From Bradyrhizobium sp. 170 (lineage in GTDB: Bacteria > Pseudomonadota > Alphaproteobacteria > Rhizobiales > Xanthobacteraceae): a stretch of DNA of 64,000 nucleotides. Shown piece by piece: positions 59,359 through 64,000 of the stretch (its first letter is position 1; the number at the start of each line of letters is the position of its first letter). The translations under genes were made by a program, and so were the position numbers. The DNA lies in NCBI RefSeq assembly GCF_023101085.1, contig NZ_CP064703.1, positions 4,588,001 to 4,652,000 of the forward strand, written 5' to 3'. The notes beneath the pieces were generated by a model that saw nothing but the letters and a program-made list of their open reading frames with translations, searched no databases and had not been told where the DNA came from.

Positions 59359-60057
59359 TTATTTCTTGCTGGCCGCGTAGCGCGCCTTGGTCTCGGCGTT
59401 CATCGGATAGAGGCCCGGCAATGCCGCACCGTTGTTCACCTCGTTGACGATCCAGGCTTCCATCCGCTCCTGCTCCGGCCCTTCGGCCAGCACATGGTCG
59501 AGCAGCGCCCGCGGGATCAGCACCGCGCCGTCCTGGTCGGCGACGACGATGTCGTTGGGAAATACCGCAACCCCACCGCAGCCGATCGGCTCGCCCCAGC
59601 CGACGAAGGTCAGCCCGGCCACCGAAGGCGGCGCCGCAAACCCGTCGCACCACACGGGCAGATTGGTGCCGAGCACGCCTTCGACGTCACGCACCACGCC
59701 ATCGGTGATCAGCGCCGCAACGCCGCGCTTGACCATGCGCGCGCAGAGAATGTCGCCGAAGATGCCGGCATCAGTGACGCCCATGGCGTCGACCACGGCG
59801 ATGCAGCCTTTCGGCATCGCTTCAATCGCGGTACGGGTCGAAATCGGCGACGACCACGACTCGGGCGTTGCGAGATCTTCGCGCGCGGGCACGAAGCGCA
59901 GCGTAAAGGCCGGTCCGACCAGCCGTGGCTGCCCGGGCCGCAGCGGCTTGGTGCCGCGCATCCAGATGTTTCGCAGGCCCTTCTTGAGCAGCACGGTGGT
60001 GATGGTGGCGGTGGATACGCCGGACAGGGTTGCGAGGGCTTCGGGGGACAGGGACAT
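59359..60057 (-). CDS. RraA-like protein (HMG/CHA aldolase or RraA family)
   Basis: A 232-aa RraA-fold protein. The metal/substrate block is GDILCARMVKRGVAALITDG followed by VVRDVEG (G-D....A...G..G.V.DG..RD), matching both RNase E regulator RraA and 4-hydroxy-4-methyl-2-oxoglutarate aldolase. The conserved Arg and Asp in TDGVVRD support aldolase-type metal binding. At 232 aa it is longer than RraA (about 160 aa), which favours the aldolase-like or decarboxylase group. It is divergent from the 5-oxoprolinase genes. Confidence 0.88.
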   Translation of the reverse strand: MSLSPEALATLSGVSTATITTVLLKKGLRNIWMRGTKPLRPGQPRLVGPAFTLRFVPAREDLATPESWSSPISTRTAIEAMPKGCIAVVDAMGVTDAGIFGDILCARMVKRGVAALITDGVVRDVEGVLGTNLPVWCDGFAAPPSVAGLTFVGWGEPIGCGGVAVFPNDIVVADQDGAVLIPRALLDHVLAEGPEQERMEAWIVNEVNNGAALPGLYPMNAETKARYAASKK

Positions 60058-60282
60058 CTGGGATGCGGGCTCCGGAGAATGGGCAAAGGTAGCGCATCTT
60101 GCGAAGCGCGGATGTCACGTCAAGGGCTCGCGGAAAAAAGCGCGATCACAACATCTTATCGTCGGCATGCAGATTAATTTATTGAACTTACTGGCTGATT
60201 TCGCGTGAAGCGAATTCCACTCGCGCCCAAAACACGGTACAGCTTAAGGCCAGCACAGAAGCTGCGAGACAGTTTAGAGGCC

Positions 60283-61014
60283 ATGGCCGCGACGCTTCCC
60301 CCGCCCCGCCTTTTGCCGAGTGGCGACAGCGCCATCACGGTGGAATTCAGCCGTAACATCGACGATGCCGCCAACCAGCGGGTGCTGGCACTCGATCGTG
60401 CCATGGCCGCCGAGCCGGTGACGGGCGTCACCGAGACCGTGCCGACCTATCGCTCGCTGTTGGTGCATTACGATCCCGAGCAAATCGATTTCGACAAGCT
60501 TGGCGAAAAGATTCTCGCGCTCGCGCAACGGCCGGTACCGGCAACGACAAAGACCCGGCGCTGGCGCATTCCGGTCGTTTATGGCGGCGAGCACGGCATC
60601 GACCTCGAGGATGTCGCAAAAACCCTCAACACCACGCCCGACGAGATTGTGGCGCGGCATGTCGCCGGCGACTACCGGGTCGCCATGATCGGCTTTACGC
60701 CCGGCTGGTCCTATCTCAGCGGGCTTACAGACTCCCTGCACATGCCGCGGCGGCAGAACCCGCGCTTGCTGACGCCGGCCGGCACCATCTCGATCGGCGG
60801 GGTACAGACCGGCGTGCAGTGCCTCGCCGGCCCGAGCGGCTGGCACCTTCTGGGGCGGACGGCGGTCCGCACCTACCAACTCCATCGCGATCCGATCTTC
60901 CTGCTGGAACCGGGCGACAACGTCACCTTTGCGCCGGTCGATGCCAAGACCTTCGCGGAGCAGGATCGCGCCGCTGAAGCCGGCGAATTCATTGCCGAGC
61001 AGATCGCCTCATGA
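60283..61014 (+). CDS. pxpB: 5-oxoprolinase subunit PxpB
   Basis: A 243-aa KipI/AHS1-family subunit of the ATP-dependent 5-oxoprolinase, which opens 5-oxoproline (pyroglutamate) to glutamate. It opens RLLPSGDSAITVEFS, and holds the hallmark block MIGFTPGWSYLSGL with RRQNPRLLTPAGTISIGGVQ. The start at 60283 (MAATLPPP) is preceded by GAGG. An upstream start would add 26 unrelated residues. It overlaps pxpC by 4 bp (ATGA). Confidence 0.94.
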   Translation: MAATLPPPRLLPSGDSAITVEFSRNIDDAANQRVLALDRAMAAEPVTGVTETVPTYRSLLVHYDPEQIDFDKLGEKILALAQRPVPATTKTRRWRIPVVYGGEHGIDLEDVAKTLNTTPDEIVARHVAGDYRVAMIGFTPGWSYLSGLTDSLHMPRRQNPRLLTPAGTISIGGVQTGVQCLAGPSGWHLLGRTAVRTYQLHRDPIFLLEPGDNVTFAPVDAKTFAEQDRAAEAGEFIAEQIAS

Positions 61015-62066
61015 GCAAGCTCGTCATTGCATCGATCGGCCCGGCAAGTTCGGTACAGGACGGCGGACGCCCCGGCGCCCAGCGCTACGGCCTGGTGCCG
61101 AGCGGGGCGATGGATCGGCTGGCGCTGGCGGCCGCCAATACGCTGGCCGGCAATGAGCCGTTCACGGCGGCTGTCGAGGTCGGTCCGTTCGGAGCAAGGT
61201 TTACCGCACGCGGCGGCGCGGTGCGCGTCGCCCTGGCGGGAGCCCCGCGCAATGCCGATATCGCCGGCCGCGCCGTGGCGTCGGATACTTCCGCAACCCT
61301 CGCCGACGGCGAGACGCTGACGCTAGGCTTTGCCCGCGGCGGTTCGTTCAGCTACCTCGCGATCGAAGGCGGCATCACCGGCGAGTCGATGTTCGGCAGC
61401 CTCGCCGTCAACGTGCGCGCCGGCCTCGGCAGCCCCTATCCGCGCCCCCTACAGGCTGGCGATGAACTGCAGACAAAGGCCGCCAGCGGCGCGGCGGAGC
61501 GGCGGATCGAACTGCCGGCGGCAACCGACGCGCCGATCCGCGTAGTCTGGGGTCCGCAGGATGACGAATTCGCCGACGCGACCAAAAAACTGTTTCTCGA
61601 CAGCGAGTGGAAGATATCGGCGACCAGCGACCGCATGGGCTACCGGCTCGAAGGCCCCCTGCTCAAGCACCTCCACGGCCACAACATCGTTTCCGACGGC
61701 ACCGTCAACGGCAGCCTGCAGGTGCCTGGCAATGGCCAGCCGATCGTGCTGATGCCCGACCGCGGCACCAGCGGCGGTTATCCAAAGATCGCGACCGTGA
61801 TTTCTGCCGACTTCGGACGGCTTGCGCAGATCCCCGCCGGGCGCGCCTTTCGCTTCAGGGCCGTCAGCATGGCGGAAGCGCAGGCGGAAGCGCGCAAATT
61901 TGCGGAGCTGCTGCGCACCCTGCCCGAGCGGCTGCGGGCCATCGAAAGCGTTGATCTCAACATCGATGCGCTGCACGATGCCAATGTCGCGGGCCACGCC
62001 GTCAGCGCCGTCGATGCCGGAACCTGGCACGCCGTATCTCTGGCTGAAATGTCGGGCCCGGACTGA
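61011..62066 (+). CDS. pxpC: 5-oxoprolinase subunit PxpC
   Basis: A 351-aa KipA/AHS2-family (carboxyltransferase-like) subunit. Signature parts: [20 protein letters not shown], then the [11 protein letters not shown] and [15 protein letters not shown] motifs in the second half. It works with PxpB as a hetero-oligomer and with PxpA in 5-oxoproline cleavage. Its ATG overlaps the pxpB stop, and pxpA follows 35 bp on. Confidence 0.94.
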   Translation: MSKLVIASIGPASSVQDGGRPGAQRYGLVPSGAMDRLALAAANTLAGNEPFTAAVEVGPFGARFTARGGAVRVALAGAPRNADIAGRAVASDTSATLADGETLTLGFARGGSFSYLAIEGGITGESMFGSLAVNVRAGLGSPYPRPLQAGDELQTKAASGAAERRIELPAATDAPIRVVWGPQDDEFADATKKLFLDSEWKISATSDRMGYRLEGPLLKHLHGHNIVSDGTVNGSLQVPGNGQPIVLMPDRGTSGGYPKIATVISADFGRLAQIPAGRAFRFRAVSMAEAQAEARKFAELLRTLPERLRAIESVDLNIDALHDANVAGHAVSAVDAGTWHAVSLAEMSGPD

Positions 62067-62101
62067 TCAACCAATCCACTCACGAGAAGCGGACCAGCAA
62101 C

Positions 62102-62872
62102 ATGACAACCATCGACCTCAATTGCGATCTCGGCGAAGGATTTGGCGCGTGGGAAATGGGCAACGACGCCGCGATGATCGAGCTGGCGACGTCGGTGAAC
62201 GTCGCCTGCGGCTTTCATGCCGGCGACGCCGACATCATGCGCCGAACGGTTGAGCTGGCGAAAGCGCGCGGCGTCAGTGTCGGCGCGCACCCCGGATATC
62301 GCGACCTGCACGGCTTCGGCCGGCGGCCGATCCCCGGCTTGAAGTCTTCGGAGATCGAGAACCTCATCGCCTACCAGATCGGCGCGTTGCAGGCGATTGC
62401 GACCGCGGCTGGCCACAAGGTCACGCATGTCAAGGCGCATGGCGCGCTCTCCAACGTCGCCTGCGAGGACGACATGACCGCGAAGGCCATCGCCAACGGC
62501 ATCAAGGCCGTCGACCCCAACCTGATTTTCGTGGTGCTCGCCAATTCAAAACTGGTGCAGGCCGGCGAAGCCGCCAACCTGCCGTTGGTGCACGAGGTGT
62601 TTGCCGACCGCGCCTACGAAGACAACGGCTCGCTGGTGTCGCGCAAGAAGCCGGGCGCCGTATTGCACGATGCGAAAGCGATCGCCGGCCGCGTGGTGCG
62701 GATGGTGCAGGACGGCGCGGTCGTGTCGGTCACCGGCAAGGTGATCAAGATGCGCACCGACACCGTGTGCATTCACGGCGATACGGCCGGCGCGGTCGAC
62801 ATCGCGCGCGCGGTGCGTCAGGCGTTGAAGGATGCCGGGATCGCAGTCGCGCCGTTCAAGACGGCGCAGTAA
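62102..62872 (+). CDS. pxpA: 5-oxoprolinase subunit PxpA (LamB/YcsF family)
   Basis: A 256-aa protein with the LamB/YcsF opening [18 protein letters not shown], then [32 protein letters not shown] and VKAHGALSN. It ends with the conserved [10 protein letters not shown]. These residues form the polysaccharide-deacetylase-like barrel. The cluster order pxpB-pxpC-pxpA is complete, so the organism should be able to recycle pyroglutamate. No dedicated regulator is adjacent. Confidence 0.95.
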   Translation: MTTIDLNCDLGEGFGAWEMGNDAAMIELATSVNVACGFHAGDADIMRRTVELAKARGVSVGAHPGYRDLHGFGRRPIPGLKSSEIENLIAYQIGALQAIATAAGHKVTHVKAHGALSNVACEDDMTAKAIANGIKAVDPNLIFVVLANSKLVQAGEAANLPLVHEVFADRAYEDNGSLVSRKKPGAVLHDAKAIAGRVVRMVQDGAVVSVTGKVIKMRTDTVCIHGDTAGAVDIARAVRQALKDAGIAVAPFKTAQ

Positions 62873-62875
62873 CTC

Positions 62876-63028
62876 TCAGAACGGATGAACCGAGAGCGTG
62901 CCGAACACGATGGCGGCAATGAGCGCGAACGCGCTGTAGAGCGCGGCGGTGTGCAAGCCGGTGCCGGAACGGCGGGACACCGAGCGTGCGTAAAGGTGCA
63001 GGCGGGCTTCCGCCGATAGTTCGCGCAT
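62876..63028 (-). CDS. Small membrane protein (50 aa)
   Basis: A 50-aa protein from ATG 63028 with GGAG upstream: MRELSAEARLHLYARSVSRR then SGTGLHTAALYSAFALIAAI and VFGTLSVHPF. A basic amphipathic N-terminus and one membrane helix. It converges on pxpA with 3 bp between stops. Longer starts on the same frame are not protein-like. Confidence 0.65.
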   Translation of the reverse strand: MRELSAEARLHLYARSVSRRSGTGLHTAALYSAFALIAAIVFGTLSVHPF

Positions 63029-63207
63029 GATCGATCTCCAACGCGGCATGGACTGCATATGGAATATCGTTTGCGCTCTGATGCAAGATATCCGCCGAAA
63101 TAGCGATGCGGGCGCTCCGGCGCCCTCCATTTCGAGGGGAAAATTCCCCTCTACCCGACCAGAGCGAGAATTTTATTCGGGCCGATTTGAGCCAGTTGGA
63201 ACCCAAA

Positions 63208-64000
63208 TCAGTGCGCTGGCAGGTTCGGCTCCAATCGCGACAGTGCTGGAAGCACACGGTAGCGGGCGATTTCATGCCCAAAGTCGCCGCGGTTGGCGAG
63301 CAGAATCACGCCGACCTTGTGATCCGGTACAAGTCCGACATAGGCCGACGCGTTGTTGAGCCCGCCCGGTTTGTCAACGACGCCTACTCCGTCCACGTCG
63401 ACATTCTCCCACGCCATCGCTTGTCCGAATTTCTCGTTGAAACGGAACATTTCACGCTGAGTCATCTGCAGCGCTTCGCGCAATTGCGGATCCACCGCTC
63501 CACCGCCGAGGCAGGCGGTGAGAAAAATGGCGAGATCCTGCGCTGATGAGAACATCTGCCCGCTCCCTGGGAAATCATAATAGCCCTGCTGGTTGCCCGG
63601 CGGACCGATCGGCGTGCCGTCATCGGAATAGCCCTGGACGACGCGCTGCATGAATTCAGGACGCATGACGGCACGGTTGTCCGGTCCACGTTCGGGAAGC
63701 AGCGTCGAACTCATCCCTAGCGGCCTCAGGATCCGGCTTTCGATGAGCTGACCAATTGGAACCCCATACCGACGCTCGAGCGCTAGCTGCAGCAGCACGT
63801 AACCGGCGTGAGTGTAGATGCGTTGTTTGCCCGGCTGTTCGCCCGCCTGCGGCGTCCAGGCATTGAGGATGTCGAGAAATTGGCCCAACGAGTATGACTC
63901 GTTGGGCCATGGTGGGTGATCCGTCGCCAGCAAGAGGCCAGAAGTATGGGTCGCAAGCTCACCAATCGTGACCCGACGAATATAGTCGCCGTTCAATTCG
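63208..64000 (-). CDS. Serine hydrolase of the beta-lactamase/penicillin-binding family, C-terminal part (cut by window edge)
   Basis: The visible 264 residues are the C-terminal part of a class C beta-lactamase-like hydrolase. The SxxK serine lies beyond the right edge. The usual second motif Y-x-N appears as YTHAGYVLLQLA, with His in place of Asn. The third motif (KTG-like) is probably DKPGGLNNA. TIGELATHTSGLLLATDHPP is the conserved TPxxLLTHTSGL-type block. These changes argue against beta-lactamase activity and for an esterase or peptidase. The frame is open to the end of the window. Confidence 0.85.
   Translation of the reverse strand, partial: ELNGDYIRRVTIGELATHTSGLLLATDHPPWPNESYSLGQFLDILNAWTPQAGEQPGKQRIYTHAGYVLLQLALERRYGVPIGQLIESRILRPLGMSSTLLPERGPDNRAVMRPEFMQRVVQGYSDDGTPIGPPGNQQGYYDFPGSGQMFSSAQDLAIFLTACLGGGAVDPQLREALQMTQREMFRFNEKFGQAMAWENVDVDGVGVVDKPGGLNNASAYVGLVPDHKVGVILLANRGDFGHEIARYRVLPALSRLEPNLPAH

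Overview
This 64 kb window is high-GC, densely coding DNA from an alphaproteobacterium of the Bradyrhizobium/Rhodopseudomonas type. I base this on the overall protein flavour, the many solute-binding-protein transporters, FNR/FixK-type boxes in front of a phasin and a universal stress protein, and at least three kinds of palindromic intergenic repeat of the sort that litter Bradyrhizobium genomes. It reads as chromosome: there is no phage, plasmid, insertion sequence or CRISPR array that I can support.

Layout. 0-5 kb (minus strand): the 5' part of mazG, a PleD-like response regulator/diguanylate cyclase and, just upstream in the same operon, a large hybrid histidine kinase with a terminal Hpt domain. 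5-11 kb: queC, a three-gene cobalt-type nitrile hydratase operon, a secreted barrel-like protein, an MFS carrier and a crotonase. 11-20 kb: a CHASE-PAS-GAF-GGDEF diguanylate cyclase, an M24 peptidase, a TRAP transporter (DctP plus fused DctQM) and an acyl-CoA synthetase. 20-31 kb: an ABM-domain protein, an XRE/DUF2975 pair divergent from a lipoprotein around a palindromic operator, then the housekeeping run dac-tmk-holB-metG-tatD-MBL hydrolase, an epoxide-hydrolase-like enzyme and rlpA. The metG product carries a histone-H1-like lysine/alanine tail.

31-41.5 kb: two tiny membrane proteins, tRNA-Ser(UGA), about 1 kb of gene-poor, apparently decayed DNA, then a block that looks like part of a low-oxygen (FixK-type) regulon: a Pat-like acyl-CoA synthetase/acetyltransferase, a phasin, a universal stress protein, a CHAD protein, a kinase-like/AAA fusion and a CBS protein. 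Two boxes of the form TTGA-N6-TCAA sit at plausible activator distance from the phasin and the stress protein. A third box precedes a short hairpin-ended unit. Within the block lie a frameshifted UspA remnant and a Crp/Fnr-type regulator reduced to its DNA-binding domain.

41.5-64 kb: mostly catabolic and transport genes. These are a class III aminotransferase, a DsbA-like oxidase, a Bug-type binding protein, a PilZ protein, a flavin hydroxylase with a VOC partner, an LTXXQ protein with a Ser-Lys-Gln-Gly-Glu repeat, a complete sugar-type ABC transporter followed by a D-2-hydroxyacid dehydrogenase and an amidase, an amino-acid-type binding protein, a DUF2147 protein, a cupin, an RraA-like protein, the full 5-oxoprolinase set pxpB-pxpC-pxpA, and a serine hydrolase cut by the right edge.

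I do not see one clearly new multi-gene system. The best leads are the MetG tail, the FixK-type block with its decaying regulator and stress-protein copies, the XRE/DUF2975 operator, and repeats that have intruded into gene ends (queC 3' end, the 5' end of dctQM).
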